The position numbers were made by a program, and so were the translations under genes. The notes beneath the pieces were generated by a model. That model was not told the DNA's origin and made no database searches. It was given only the letters and a program-made list of their open reading frames with translations. A stretch of 35,703 nucleotides of DNA, from contig CALFEQ010000039.1 of the NCBI GenBank assembly GCA_937949945.1, forward strand, positions 1-35,703, written 5' to 3'. This DNA is from an uncultured Myxococcales bacterium (lineage in GTDB: Bacteria > Myxococcota_A > Polyangia > Polyangiales > Polyangiaceae). This document shows positions 7,989-16,799 of this stretch, piece after piece. Every line of letters starts with the position of its first letter. Position 1 is the stretch's first letter.

Positions 7989-8653
7989 CGGAGCGCCTCC
8001 CGGAGGGCGACCGCCAGACGCGCGAGCTGCGGCTGCAGGCGGGCGTCGACGCGGCCGAGGTCCGTGTGCACCACGAGCGATCCGCGGCCGAGCGTCGGAT
8101 CGGCGTGGATGTCCGCGATCTGACCGATCGCGCCGAGCGTCTCTTCGAGCGCTGCGACGTCTTCGGGGCAGGCGTCGATGCGGACGCGGCGTGCTCCGCG
8201 CGCCTCTTGGATCGCGGCGGCCGCCAGCTCGGCGACGCGCGCCGGCTCGACGCGGATCGCTTCGCCGACGAGGCGCTCGGCGAGGATCACGGCGAGCTCG
8301 ACGAGGCGGTCGAGGTCACGCTCCATTCGCCGCGCCTCGGCCTCGCGAAGCTCGAGGAAGCCCGCCGCGAGGCGTGCGACCTCGCGCTCGCGCGCCTCGG
8401 CGGCCGCCTTCTCGGCGGCTTCGGCCACGATCGCATCGGCGCGTGCGCGTGCCTCGGCGACGATCCGCTCCGCCTCCGCGCGTGCCTCCATCACCTCGCG
8501 CGCGATCCTCCGGGCGCGCTCGGCGGCGACCGCTGCCGCCCGCCCGACCTCGCGCGGCCGCACGGCGTCCTGGCCGGCGCGGCCCGATGCGGCGTCGGTG
8601 GGGGTCGGCGCGGGGAACGCGCCCTTGATGATGCGCGCGCGCTCGATGGTCAT
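7985..8653 (-). CDS. FliH/SctL-like stator protein (orphan)
   Basis: This 222-residue protein starts with a polar segment, continues with a long Ala/Glu/Arg-rich coiled coil (about 35-115) and ends in a folded domain with RGSLVVHTDLGRVDARL and a following helix. That is the pattern of FliH/SctL/HrpE, the peripheral stalk of flagellar and type III secretion ATPases, related to V-ATPase subunit E. It lies in an operon with a thiolase and a metal hydrolase, with no ATPase (FliI/SctN) or other secretion gene in view. Both ends overlap neighbours by four bases. The family call rests on the C-terminal motif plus coiled coil. A stand-alone role, or a scattered secretion locus, are both possible. Confidence 0.72.
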   Translation of the reverse strand: MTIERARIIKGAFPAPTPTDAASGRAGQDAVRPREVGRAAAVAAERARRIAREVMEARAEAERIVAEARARADAIVAEAAEKAAAEAREREVARLAAGFLELREAEARRMERDLDRLVELAVILAERLVGEAIRVEPARVAELAAAAIQEARGARRVRIDACPEDVAALEETLGAIGQIADIHADPTLGRGSLVVHTDLGRVDARLQPQLARLAVALREALR

Positions 8654-8901
8654 CGGAGCGTGGTCCGGTCGATCGCGAGCACGATGTCACGCACCGCCGT
8701 CGCGAGCGCGGCGGCGCGCGCGGCGCGGTGCGGCGCGCGCAGGCCCGCGACGAGCTCGGCGACGGCCACCGACGGGTCGCGAGCATGGGCGCTCGCGTAC
8801 GCGCGTGGATCGGCGCCCTCGGGGCCGGCGAGCGCCGCGAGGGCGTCGTCCACGGTGCCGCCGACGGCCACCGTCGTGGCGACGAAGCTCCTCTTCCACA
8901 T
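8650..8901 (-). CDS. Small protein of unknown function, coupled to SctL-like gene
   Basis: The 83-residue product is Ala-rich and mostly helical, with no signal peptide and no motif I recognise. It is supported as a real gene by context: its start lies four bases after the stop of the hydrolase gene, its end overlaps the next start (ATGA), and an in-frame ATG is well placed. It contains LAALAGPEGADPRAYASAH, compatible with a small helical adaptor. It may work with the SctL-like protein, but this is inferred only from translation coupling. Confidence 0.6.
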   Translation of the reverse strand: MWKRSFVATTVAVGGTVDDALAALAGPEGADPRAYASAHARDPSVAVAELVAGLRAPHRAARAAALATAVRDIVLAIDRTTLR

Positions 8902-8905
8902 GCCG

Positions 8906-9790
8906 TCAGCCTACCACGCGGAACGAATCCGCCTGCTCGCCGCGTACCACGCGCCCTTCCCGCAGGAGCTTCTCGAGGTGCGCCTCGACGCTGAGCTTCG
9001 CGATCGGCCAGACGGCGGGTGACGCGTCGTCGTACGCCGCAGGGACGAGCTCGGCGGCGGTCGCGCCGCGGGCGCCCTGCGGCGTCGCGCAGGCGGCGGA
9101 CAGCGCGGCGAGGATCTTCTCCTCGCGCATCTTGCGGTGCGCGACGTAGCGCTCGAACACCTTGGTCGGCTCGTCGATCGGCTCGCCGTGCGCGGGGAGC
9201 GCGACGGAGGCGTCGAGCGCCGCGAGCCGCTCGAGCTGCTCGAGGTAGAGCGCCATGTCGCCGTCGCCGGGCGCGACGAGGATCGTACCGACGCTCGCCA
9301 CCATGTCGCCGACGACCGCCGTACGCGAACGCGGCTCGAACAGGCACACGTGTCCCGGCGCATGCCCGGGCGTGTGCAGCACGCGCCACGCCTCGTCGCG
9401 TGGACCGCGGAGCACGATCTCGTCGCCGTCGGCGAGCATGCGCGCGACCGGCGCGTCGATGCGCGCCGCGGTCGCCTCGTGCGCCCAGATCGGGAGGCCG
9501 AGCTCGCGCGAGAGCAGCGCCGCGCCTCCGACGTGGTCGGGATGGTGGTGCGTCGCGACGATCGCGACGATCGTGCGCCCGCTCGAACCGATCGAGCGCG
9601 CCCACTCGATCCAGGCGCGCTGCTCGTCCTCCCAAGGGGTCGCGGGCTCGACGAGGAGCACGTCGCGACTACCGAGGGCGTAGCTGTTCGTGTGTGTCGC
9701 GGGCGGGAGCGTCGGCGTACGAGAAGGAAAGAGCGTCACGGCCGCGTGGGGCCCGCCCGCATTGGACGAGAGCTCGCGCGGCCGTAGCAT
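8906..9790 (-). CDS. Metallo-beta-lactamase-fold hydrolase, LACTB2-like
   Basis: The 294-residue protein has the binuclear zinc site THHHPDH (80-86), PGHAPGH (H143), GDM (D162) and AHGEP (H201). A C-terminal winged-helix-like part follows (about 210-294), ending LLREGRVVRGE, as in LACTB2-type proteins, some of which are endoribonucleases while others are thioesterase-like. It lies 14 bases after the thiolase stop, and AAGGAAGG sits just upstream of the ATG. A much longer open frame runs further upstream, but it is only the shadow of the thiolase gene. Whether the substrate is RNA or a thioester cannot be read from the sequence; the thiolase neighbour slightly favours a thioester. Confidence 0.85.
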   Translation of the reverse strand: MLRPRELSSNAGGPHAAVTLFPSRTPTLPPATHTNSYALGSRDVLLVEPATPWEDEQRAWIEWARSIGSSGRTIVAIVATHHHPDHVGGAALLSRELGLPIWAHEATAARIDAPVARMLADGDEIVLRGPRDEAWRVLHTPGHAPGHVCLFEPRSRTAVVGDMVASVGTILVAPGDGDMALYLEQLERLAALDASVALPAHGEPIDEPTKVFERYVAHRKMREEKILAALSAACATPQGARGATAAELVPAAYDDASPAVWPIAKLSVEAHLEKLLREGRVVRGEQADSFRVVG

Positions 9791-9804
9791 CCCGCTGCCT
9801 TCCT

Positions 9805-10989
<1,185 letters not shown>

Positions 10990-11101
10990 GGTTCTCTCCT
11001 TGCAGAGGTCTTAGAGAGGCGGGCTCTCTGCCCCGACCGTTTCGGCTGGGACGCCGGGGCAGGTCTGTCGACGGCGACCTTATAGCTCTATTCTGCGTTC
11101 G

Positions 11102-11641
11102 ATGCTGCGGTGGAGGTCGACGCCGTCCCGGCCCGGCCATGCTGGATTTCGTCCGCTCCGATACGGAGTGTTCGTGGTTCCGCTCGTCCTCTTGATTGTC
11201 GCCGTGGCTTGCTCGGACGATCCCGCGCCGACCTCGCCGACGCCGGACGCGAGCACCGGCGGCGGGAGCGTCCCCGAGGGCGTGTGTCCGACGATCGCGC
11301 CGGAGCCGGGCGAGGCATGTCAGGCTCCCGAAGGCACGACGTGCGCGTTCGGCGCGTGCGGCGCGCCGATCGCCGTGTGTCGTCGAGGGGTTTGGCGCTA
11401 CGGCGGGAACCCGCCTCCGAGCCCTCCGTGTCCGGCCCCCGAGCCTCCTCCCTCCGAGTCCGCCTGTCCGCCGTGTTGGCCGGCCGAAGTGACCTGCAGC
11501 TACGGCACGTGCACGGGGCCCGACGCCTCGACGAACCGCGCCGTCGCCTCGTGTCCGAGCGGGACGTGGGTGCTCGAGTTCACGCCGTGCGGGGATGCCG
11601 GCGCGGATGTTCAGGAGGATGCGGGCCCGGACGCCTCCTGA
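11102..11641 (+). CDS. Cysteine-rich lipoprotein with two internal repeats
   Basis: The product has a hydrophobic segment ending in VAVAC, a plausible lipobox, followed by an acidic/Pro/Thr linker typical of myxobacterial lipoproteins. The mature part carries two related Cys-rich units, CQAPEGTTCAFGACG...C and CPPCWPAEVTCSYGTCTG...C, each ending in CRRGVW or CPSGTW. They are likely disulfide-bonded and outside the cytoplasm. The first ATG gives an unusually long Arg-rich n-region (about 22 residues), so an internal start just before the hydrophobic segment is possible. I do not recognise a named family. Confidence 0.72.
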   Translation: MLRWRSTPSRPGHAGFRPLRYGVFVVPLVLLIVAVACSDDPAPTSPTPDASTGGGSVPEGVCPTIAPEPGEACQAPEGTTCAFGACGAPIAVCRRGVWRYGGNPPPSPPCPAPEPPPSESACPPCWPAEVTCSYGTCTGPDASTNRAVASCPSGTWVLEFTPCGDAGADVQEDAGPDAS

Positions 11642-11696
11642 CGGTCAAGGCGTACTGGACCAGGCTCGGCTCCCCAACTATAAGGGCGCCTCACCC

Positions 11697-12035
11697 ATGG
11701 CCGAAGAATCGAAGCTTCAAGCGTTCCTTTCGCAGCACCAGCTCAATACCAAGCGCCTCCTCGCGGTCTCGCACAAGCTCGAGGCCCTGAAGAAGGAAGA
11801 CCGCCGCATCAAGCTCGAGAGGAAGCGCAACAAGAAGGCGCCGGAGGGTGGCGAGGGCGAGAAGAAGGAGGTCGCGAAGCCTCGCTCCGGTCGTCCGATC
11901 ACGCAGCAGGCGCTCGACGCGGCGCTCGCCGGCAAGGCGATCAGCGGCCCGACGAAGCAGCGCATCCTTCGCGCGGTCAACTACCTGCTCGAGCAGAAGA
12001 AGAAGGACAAGGTCGATCTCCGCGCGCTCTTCTGA
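11697..12035 (+). CDS. Small highly charged basic protein, unknown
   Basis: The 112-residue product (MAEESKLQAFL...) has a helical N-terminus, a Lys/Arg/Glu-rich middle (about 30-60) and a C-terminal part RSGRPITQQALDAALAG...KQRILRAVNYLLEQKKK. That C-terminal part could be a small helix-turn-helix or nucleic-acid-binding fold. No signal or membrane segment. The open frame extends upstream into the previous gene, but the ATG at 11697 begins a protein-like sequence and lies in a gap with no other gene. Nucleic-acid binding is inferred from charge alone. Confidence 0.75.
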   Translation: MAEESKLQAFLSQHQLNTKRLLAVSHKLEALKKEDRRIKLERKRNKKAPEGGEGEKKEVAKPRSGRPITQQALDAALAGKAISGPTKQRILRAVNYLLEQKKKDKVDLRALF

Positions 12036-12407
12036 GCCTGCGCGACGATCGAGCACCACGCGCCCGGCCTCTGCGATCGACGGGCGCGGGGTGTCCTCCA
12101 TTTCGGTGGCGCGACGCGACGGTCGTGCGGCTGGCGTTCAGGAGCGGCGCGTGCGACGGTTGATGAAGTCGTGGGCGTCGAGCAGCACTACTCCGAGGAG
12201 CACGGTGACGGCGACGATGGCCATGGCGCGAGGAGCGTCGAGCTACGCGTGGCCTCGGGCCAAGTTTTCGCTGCCGATAGGGAGGAGGATGTCGGGTCGG
12301 CGGAGCCTTTGAACGCCCGGGCCCCGAGCAGCAACGCATGGGGAGTGACCGCTGCCGCCACGGTGATGCGCCTCCCCGCGCTGCAGCCCGCTCCGACACG
12401 AGCCCAC
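12036..12407. other. Mostly empty stretch before the ECF sigma gene
   Basis: About 370 bases without a convincing gene apart from a very short minus-strand frame (12138-12224). A plus-strand frame extends from 12171 into the sigma gene, but its first 65 codons look non-coding. Self-regulation would be expected of an ECF sigma factor, yet I see no clear AAC-type -35 motif. Confidence 0.4.
12138..12224 (-). CDS. Candidate 28-residue single-pass membrane protein
   Basis: ATG at 12224 opens a 28-codon frame: hydrophobic MAIVAVTVLLGVVLL, then DAHDFINRRTRRS with a basic end, which is the layout of a tiny inner-membrane protein. It is isolated in a gene-poor gap. There is no convincing ribosome binding site, and a frame this short can arise by chance in this base composition. 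Confidence 0.2.
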   Translation of the reverse strand: MAIVAVTVLLGVVLLDAHDFINRRTRRS

Positions 12408-13064
12408 ATGGCGGGGGAGGACGAGGCGCTCCTGCGGCGCGCGGCGGCCGGCGACGCCGCCGCTTTCCGAGAGATCTTCCTGCGCCATCGTCACGACGTC
12501 GCGCGGCTCGTGTACCGGATGCTGAGCGCGCCGGCCGACCTCGAGGACGTCGTCCAGGAAGTCTTCGTCCAGGTCTTTCGCAGCCTGAAGGACTTCCGCG
12601 GCCAGTCGAAGTTCTCGACGTGGCTCCACCGCGTGACCGTCAACGTCGTCCTCATGCACCGGCGGTCCGCGCGCAGCCGGCCGGTGCTCACGGAGGAGGC
12701 GCCGAGCGATCTCGTCGCCGACGACCGGCAGCCGCTTCCCGACGAAGAGGCGGAGCGATGCGAGCGGATGCGCGCGTTCCAGCGCCTGCTCGGCCGCCTC
12801 GCGGAGAAGAAGAGGATCGTCTTCGTCCTCCACGAGCTCGAAGGTCTCGCGCCCGTCGAGATCGCGGAGATCGTCGGAGCGCCGGTCCTCACGGTCCGAA
12901 CGCGCCTCTTCTATGCGCGTCGCGAGCTCGAGGCGATGCTCGCCGACGAGCCCGCGCTCGCGAGCCTCCAGGCGAGCTTCACGAAGCGCGACGAGACGGA
13001 TGCCCCACGAAAGCGCGAGCGCACGCGGCAAGCCGCGAAGCTCGAGGAGGGTGAGATGCCATGA
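12408..13064 (+). CDS. ECF-type RNA polymerase sigma factor
   Basis: The product has a region-2 core (LVYRMLSAPADLEDVVQEVF, then FRGQSKFSTWLHRVTVN) that binds the -10 element and core polymerase. It also has a region-4 helix-turn-helix (FVLHELEGLAPVEIAEIVG then VRTRLFYARREL) for the -35 element. No region 1 or 3, as in ECF sigma factors. I start at MAGEDEALL, the usual distance before region 2; ATG at 12366 would add 14 residues. The gene end overlaps the FecR-type gene by four bases (ATGA), a standard coupling of a sigma factor to its membrane-bound regulator. Confidence 0.92.
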   Translation: MAGEDEALLRRAAAGDAAAFREIFLRHRHDVARLVYRMLSAPADLEDVVQEVFVQVFRSLKDFRGQSKFSTWLHRVTVNVVLMHRRSARSRPVLTEEAPSDLVADDRQPLPDEEAERCERMRAFQRLLGRLAEKKRIVFVLHELEGLAPVEIAEIVGAPVLTVRTRLFYARRELEAMLADEPALASLQASFTKRDETDAPRKRERTRQAAKLEEGEMP

Positions 13065-14380
13065 GCGACTCCGAGCGCACGCCCGCATCGCGCGCCCTCG
13101 ATCGCCTCGTCGCCGAGGCGAAGGAGCACCTCGACGTCCGCGATCGTGGATCGTCGGATCGGTCCGAGCCCCACGCGCTCGGCGAGATCGATTGGTCCCG
13201 CGTCGAGGCCGGCTTGATGGCCGCGATCGAACGCGAGAAGGCGGCCGACGACGCGCCCGTCGCGCCGGAGAGAGCCGCGACGCCGCTCCGGCGGAAGATG
13301 CTCGCTCCTGCGGCCGCGCTCTTCCTCGCCGCCGCTGCCGTCGTCCTCCTCGTCCGCAAGGAGCGCGCCCCGGTGCAAGACGACGCGAGCGCGGCGCTCG
13401 TGGAGCGGGCCCCGGCGAGCTCGCTCCGTTCGACGGAGGGCGACGGCGAGGTCCGCATCGGATCGGTCGTGGCGACCCCGGGCTCCGTGCTCCGCGGCGG
13501 TGACGTGATCGAGGTCGGCGCTGCCCGCGCGGTGTTCGAGCGACCTCGAAAGGTGACGTGGCTCATCGAGCAAGACGAGAACGCGCGCGACGGACCGCCC
13601 GCGCGTGCGTACGTCGAATCCGCGGGCGAGCCGTTGGTGCTCCGCCTCGAGCACGGCGTCATCGAGGCCCAGGTGGAGCCCGTGCCGGTCGGCGAGGCGT
13701 TCGCCGTGGACGTGGCGACCGAGCAAGGCGTCGTGCGTGTCGCCGTCCACGGCACGCACCTCCGTGTCGCGCGCGCGGGCAACCGCGTCGTCGTCGACCT
13801 CACGGAGGGCGTCGTGTCGATCGGCGTGCCTCCACGCGAGGGCATCACGCGAGGAAAGGAGATCACCGCGCCTGCGCACGTCGAGCTCGACGCCACGGAT
13901 CTCGCAACCCTCCGCATCGATCGCGATCCGTCCAACGTCCGTCCGGCGATCCCGCTCGGCCCGCGTGCGGTCGCGGCGACGCCGCATGCGACGGCTCCCG
14001 AGCCGCCGGCGCCCCCGTCCGCGAGCACGCCGCCCGCGCCGCCGGCGTCGACGATCGCGGCAGCACACCGTCACGATCACTCCGTTCCCCCCGACGCTCC
14101 TCGCGCCAAGGTCGAGCCGCGAAAGATCGCCCGCTCGCCTCGCGAGACGATCGCCGCCGCCGTCCGAGCCTGTGCCGCCACCCACGCTCGCCCGAGCGAG
14201 GTCCGCGTCACGGTCACGAGCAACCTCCGTCTCCGCGTCTCCTCGTCGGGCCGCGTCGAGACCGCCCAGTTCACCCCGCCGCTCCTCCCCGACATCCAGA
14301 GCTGCGCGGCGGAGGTGATCTACAAGACGCGGTTCGACGAGACGGGGGTGGTGACGATTCCGATCGAGTATTCGTATTGA
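13061..14380 (+). CDS. FecR-type sigma regulator with C-terminal myxobacterial domain
   Basis: The 439-residue product has a cytoplasmic N-terminus, one membrane helix (about 80-97), a FecR-like domain (about 125-290) with GVVRVAVHGTHLRVAR and VVVDLTEGVVSIGV, and a Pro/Ala/His linker (about 305-360). The C-terminal domain (about 365-439) has two cysteines in VRACAATH and IQSCAAEVIYKTRF. This end resembles the TonB-C/AgmX-like C-terminal domains common in myxobacteria. It likely holds or activates the sigma factor encoded just upstream and senses something in the periplasm. No TonB receptor gene is adjacent, unlike classical iron systems. The stop codon overlaps the first bases of an intergenic inverted-repeat arm. 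Confidence 0.82.
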   Translation: MSDSERTPASRALDRLVAEAKEHLDVRDRGSSDRSEPHALGEIDWSRVEAGLMAAIEREKAADDAPVAPERAATPLRRKMLAPAAALFLAAAAVVLLVRKERAPVQDDASAALVERAPASSLRSTEGDGEVRIGSVVATPGSVLRGGDVIEVGAARAVFERPRKVTWLIEQDENARDGPPARAYVESAGEPLVLRLEHGVIEAQVEPVPVGEAFAVDVATEQGVVRVAVHGTHLRVARAGNRVVVDLTEGVVSIGVPPREGITRGKEITAPAHVELDATDLATLRIDRDPSNVRPAIPLGPRAVAATPHATAPEPPAPPSASTPPAPPASTIAAAHRHDHSVPPDAPRAKVEPRKIARSPRETIAAAVRACAATHARPSEVRVTVTSNLRLRVSSSGRVETAQFTPPLLPDIQSCAAEVIYKTRFDETGVVTIPIEYSY

Positions 14381-14531
14381 GGCTCCGGGCTCCAGGCTCC
14401 AGGAAAGGCATCCAGCCGGCGGCGCGCGAGCCCGAGCACCTCGAACGAAGCCGCTCTCCTACGAGCACGAGCGCTTCGAGCGTGCGTGAACCTCTCGATG
14501 GACTCCCCTGGAGCCTGGAGCCTGGAGCCTC
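14379..14531. repeat. GGCTCCR inverted-repeat element, copy B
   Basis: The left arm 14379-14403 and right arm 14507-14531 are each 25 bases built of tandem 7-mers (GGCTCCR on one side, YGGAGCC on the other). They are reverse complements at 24 of 25 positions. A 103-base interior separates them. The element fills the gap between the convergent fecR-like and PilZ genes. A long cruciform or hairpin is possible; a role in ending transcription from both sides is inferred. Confidence 0.85.
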
Positions 14532-14564
14532 GAAGACGCAGCGCCTAGAAGCGCCGCGTCCAGC

Positions 14565-14885
14565 TCAACCCGAGCCTTTCATCAGCTCGGTGATGGCATG
14601 CGTCTCGTGCGCCCCGAGCAGGCCGAACTGCACGCCCATGCCGTCCGCGCGCACCCAGCGCACGACGCCCGGCAGGTCGAAGTCGGCGTAGCTGCCCGTC
14701 GCCGTGCGCAGGTTCACGCGGACGACGATCTCCGCGTTGAACGGGGCAGGAGCCTCCGTCTGGATGAAGATGCCTCCGATGGAGATGTCCTTGCCGATCC
14801 CCCGGATCTCCGCGGGTCCGTTCTTGACGCTGAAGATGACGGGCAGGTCGATCGACGCACGAGCATGGCGGCGTTTCTCGATCAC
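14565..14885 (-). CDS. PilZ domain protein
   Basis: A 106-residue single PilZ domain. The c-di-GMP contacts are visible: the Arg motif EKRRHAR at the N-terminus and DISIGGIF (D/NxSxxG type) in the middle, followed by beta strands and VRWVRADGMGVQFG. It is likely a stand-alone c-di-GMP receptor that acts by binding another protein; myxobacteria have many. It is convergent with the FecR-type gene across repeat copy B and divergent from the gene at 14933. A GGDEF protein lies elsewhere in the window (31100) but no direct link is shown. Confidence 0.9.
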   Translation of the reverse strand: MIEKRRHARASIDLPVIFSVKNGPAEIRGIGKDISIGGIFIQTEAPAPFNAEIVVRVNLRTATGSYADFDLPGVVRWVRADGMGVQFGLLGAHETHAITELMKGSG

Positions 14886-14932
14886 GATCGGCTCCTTGAG
14901 GGTTCGGAGGCCCGCGATGCTAGCATCGGGGC

Positions 14933-16045
14933 GTGTCCGTCGACGAGGAGGAAAAGGGGGACGCGCGCCAGCGTGACCCGTCCGGCTCCGAGCCCGAGGC
15001 GGTCGAGCGGCCCTCCGCGCGCGGCCGCAAGGGCAAGAAAGGCTTGCCTCCTCGCGTCGAACGAGCTCTCGCGCGTGCGCGCGAGGCCGCGCGTGCGGAT
15101 CGTCAGCGCAAAGGGGGCCGGTGGCTGGCGGTCATCCCGGTGTCGGTGGGGCTCGTCTTCTTGCTCCTGCTCATGCCGCGTGCGACCGAGCCCGATTCGA
15201 TCCCGCTCCCGCGCGCGGACCAGCGCGTGCTCGCGCGGATCGCGCGTGACGACGACAGGAGGGCCGCGGCCGCCGAGAAGGAGCGCCTGCCCACGGACGT
15301 CCTCGCGGTCGGCTCGGCGATCCGCGCGTTGAACGACGCCAACGCCCGAGACGCGGACGAGATCGAGACGACCGATGCACGGCGAAGGCTCGAGACGGCG
15401 CTCCGCGAGCTCCAGCCGCGCGACGGCCTCGACGAGGACCTCCTCACGCTCAGGGCCGTCCAGACGCGCCGCTTCCTCGATGCGCTCTCACGTTGGGAGG
15501 CGACGGGAGAGACGACGGACGATCTCCGGGAGCTCGGGGGCAACTTCGTCCGGCGGACCGCCGACGCCGGGTGGATCGTCGGTCGGCGCGTCCTGTTCAA
15601 CGACGCGCAGCGCCGGATCGTGTTCAAGACCGTGTGGAACGTGCTCGTCGGCGTCGAGTCGCGGCCGCCGTTCGCGCTCTCGCTCGACGAGCAGCGCGAG
15701 CTCTACGCGTTCTACATCGCGCATCCGCATCCGTCGGACATCCACCGCCAGACGTTCGCCCTGAGGCGTCGCGACGCGAAGACGCCGGAGGCGTGCGCCA
15801 GCATCGAAGAAGAGGAGCGCCGCTCGGCCGAGCTGTGGCGGATCGAGAAGATCCAGAAGCTCGGTCAGATCGACCCTTCGTACCCGACGGCGTACGCGCT
15901 CGGCGTGGCCTACTACCACGCAGGTCGTTACGATCTGTCGGCGGAGGCGTTCAGCATGTTCATCCGCGCGCATCCCGACGGGCCGTACGCGCTTCGCGCG
16001 AAGAACCACCTCAAGGCCGCCGTCGTCGCGCGCGATACGTTCTGA
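14933..16045 (+). CDS. Single-pass membrane protein with TPR-like C-terminus
   Basis: The 370-residue product starts at GTG with a highly charged cytoplasmic tail (1-62), one membrane helix (about 64-82, VIPVSVGLVFLLLLM), a helical periplasmic region rich in Arg/Glu, and a C-terminal segment (about 305-365). In the C-terminal segment, YPTAYALGVAYYHAGRYDLSAEAF looks like a tetratricopeptide unit. I do not recognise the family. It lies four bases before the response regulator gene, so it probably belongs to the same operon and could be a sensory or assembly partner of that two-component system. Confidence 0.75.
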   Translation: MSVDEEEKGDARQRDPSGSEPEAVERPSARGRKGKKGLPPRVERALARAREAARADRQRKGGRWLAVIPVSVGLVFLLLLMPRATEPDSIPLPRADQRVLARIARDDDRRAAAAEKERLPTDVLAVGSAIRALNDANARDADEIETTDARRRLETALRELQPRDGLDEDLLTLRAVQTRRFLDALSRWEATGETTDDLRELGGNFVRRTADAGWIVGRRVLFNDAQRRIVFKTVWNVLVGVESRPPFALSLDEQRELYAFYIAHPHPSDIHRQTFALRRRDAKTPEACASIEEEERRSAELWRIEKIQKLGQIDPSYPTAYALGVAYYHAGRYDLSAEAFSMFIRAHPDGPYALRAKNHLKAAVVARDTF

Positions 16046-16049
16046 GGAG

Positions 16050-16799
16050 ATGACCGTGGCGGAGACGGTGCCCACCGGGTCCGCGGCCGTGAAGGCGCTG
16101 CTCGTCGACGACGATCGCGATCTCGCTCGCCTGCTGGGCGAGTACCTGACGCCGCACCAGGTCACGCTGGTGCACGTGATGGACGGGCAAGCGGCGCTCG
16201 ATGCGCTCGCACGTGGCGAGTCGTTCGACGTGGTGCTGCTCGACGTCATGCTCCCCGGGCTCGACGGCTTCGAGGTCTGCAAGCGCATCCGCGCCGACCA
16301 CGACGTGCCCATCGTGATGCTCACGGCGCGCGGCGACGACGCGGACCGGATCGTCGGGCTCGAGATCGGCGCCGACGACTACGTGTCGAAGCCGTTCAAC
16401 CCGCGTGAGCTGCTCGCGCGCGTACGCGCCGTGCTCCGGCGTGCGAAGCCGACGAGCCTCCGTGCCACGCCGTCGCGCATCGTGGTCGGCCCCATCACGA
16501 TCGACGTCGCCGGTCGCGTCGTGCAGCGGAACGGCGTCGAGGTCTCGCTCACGTCGTACGAGTTCCGCATCCTGGTCGAGCTCGCGAAACGCGCGGGCGA
16601 GACCGTGTCGCGCGAAGATCTCGCCGCCGCCGTGCGCGATCCTTCGAAGGGCAAGGCCGTGGCTTACGACCCGAGCGTCGATCGCTCGCTCGACGTCCAC
16701 GTGAGCCGGCTGAGGCAGAAGCTCGAAGAGGACCCGAAGGATCCACGCTTGATCAAGACGGAGCGCGGCGTGGGCTACGTGCTCGTGAGGCCGTCGTGA
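16050..16799 (+). CDS. OmpR-family response regulator (CpxR-like)
   Basis: Receiver domain with LLVDDDRD, phospho-acceptor Asp in VLLDVMLPGLDG, MLTARGDD and the conserved Lys in VSKPFNPREL, then a winged helix ending SLDVHVSRLRQKLEEDP and IKTERGVGYVLV. The wing region contains an insertion-like stretch (PSKGKAVAYDPSVD) between the recognition helix region and the VHVSRLR motif. The start ATG follows the upstream gene by four bases. Its end overlaps the kinase start by four bases (GTGA). It should be phosphorylated by that kinase; target genes are not visible. Confidence 0.9.
   Translation: MTVAETVPTGSAAVKALLVDDDRDLARLLGEYLTPHQVTLVHVMDGQAALDALARGESFDVVLLDVMLPGLDGFEVCKRIRADHDVPIVMLTARGDDADRIVGLEIGADDYVSKPFNPRELLARVRAVLRRAKPTSLRATPSRIVVGPITIDVAGRVVQRNGVEVSLTSYEFRILVELAKRAGETVSREDLAAAVRDPSKGKAVAYDPSVDRSLDVHVSRLRQKLEEDPKDPRLIKTERGVGYVLVRPS

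Noticed and set aside
12171..12407. N-terminal extension of the ECF sigma factor
   Set aside because: The extra residues show no sigma-factor features; the family normally begins about ten residues before the first helix of region 2.
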